Assembly (NCBI GenBank): GCA_017393285.1
Contig: JAFORL010000025.1
Span: forward strand, 1-42,135
Direction: 5' to 3'
Length of the DNA: 42,135 bases
Source: Lachnospiraceae bacterium
GTDB lineage: Bacteria > Bacillota > Clostridia > Lachnospirales > Lachnospiraceae
The notes beneath the pieces were generated by a model. The model saw only the letters and a program-made list of their open reading frames with translations. It was not told where the DNA came from and searched no databases. The position numbers and the translations under genes were made by a program. Below, one piece after another: positions 42,074 through 42,135 of the stretch. Numbering within the stretch: the first letter of the stretch is position 1; every line of letters starts with the position of its first letter.

Positions 42074-42135
42074 TTGTATTCGAAGCAAGCGTTACAACAG
42101 ATCGAATGAAAATGCTTTTATTACTTGCGTTTGAA

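Noticed and set aside
1..42135. CRISPR arrays, rRNA, tRNA and complete insertion sequences
   Set aside because: No regularly spaced repeats, no tRNA T-loop/acceptor patterns, no rRNA core sequences and no transposase gene were seen.

Overview
The window looks like a chromosomal segment of an AT-rich, low-GC Gram-positive anaerobe of the Clostridia, most likely a Lachnospiraceae member. Three things point there: the gene order pyrH-frr-uppS-cdsA-dxr-rseP-ispG-polC, the Gram-positive PolC replicase with its built-in exonuclease, and a four-gene cluster whose first two products I recognise from memory as the DUF5717 and DUF5716 families of Lachnospiraceae. No rRNA, tRNA, CRISPR array, prophage or complete insertion sequence is visible. 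The assignment to a family is inference.

Layout. 1-11.4 kb (+): a housekeeping block covering UMP kinase (5' end outside the window), ribosome recycling factor, undecaprenyl-PP synthase, CDP-DAG synthase, two MEP-pathway isoprenoid enzymes (dxr, ispG), the site-2 protease RseP and PolC. 11.4-14.6 kb (-): a DacF-like D,D-carboxypeptidase and an ABC-F ATPase, set convergently against polC across a 159-nt near-perfectly centred palindrome. 15-21.2 kb (+): gltB-gltD glutamate synthase behind a promoter that runs straight into an intrinsic-terminator-like hairpin. 21.3-27.6 kb (+): a GH3/NagZ-like lipoprotein, then purF, purB and purA, which supply the first step of purine synthesis and the AMP branch. 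27.7-28.6 kb: a 75-aa orphan on the minus strand and about 690 bp of non-coding DNA holding a MITE-like palindrome, two promoters and a candidate structured RNA. 28.6-35.8 kb (+): the four-gene cluster of unknown function (large beta/alpha-repeat protein, degenerate Hsp70/actin-fold protein, TPR-like protein, coiled-coil membrane protein). 35.9-42.1 kb: accessory genes, namely a membrane-anchored GNAT acetyltransferase, a TetR regulator divergent from a flavin enzyme (nitronate monooxygenase/FabK-like) with an in-frame stop, a guanine-deaminase-like enzyme, a small lipoprotein, the ClpP-like protease TepA and a GPH-family sugar:cation symporter.

How it fits together. The first block links translation, envelope lipid carrier synthesis and replication. 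The gltBD and pur genes are linked by nitrogen flow: glutamate synthase and PurF both use glutamine amide nitrogen through Ntn amidotransferase domains with a processed N-terminal cysteine. The most promising undescribed system is the 28.6-35.8 kb cluster with its complex leader. Its parts suggest an ATP-fold protein working with repeat scaffolds at the membrane, but no function can be read from the sequence. Several small palindromes and two related GTAACAG-type hairpins look like dispersed repeat elements.
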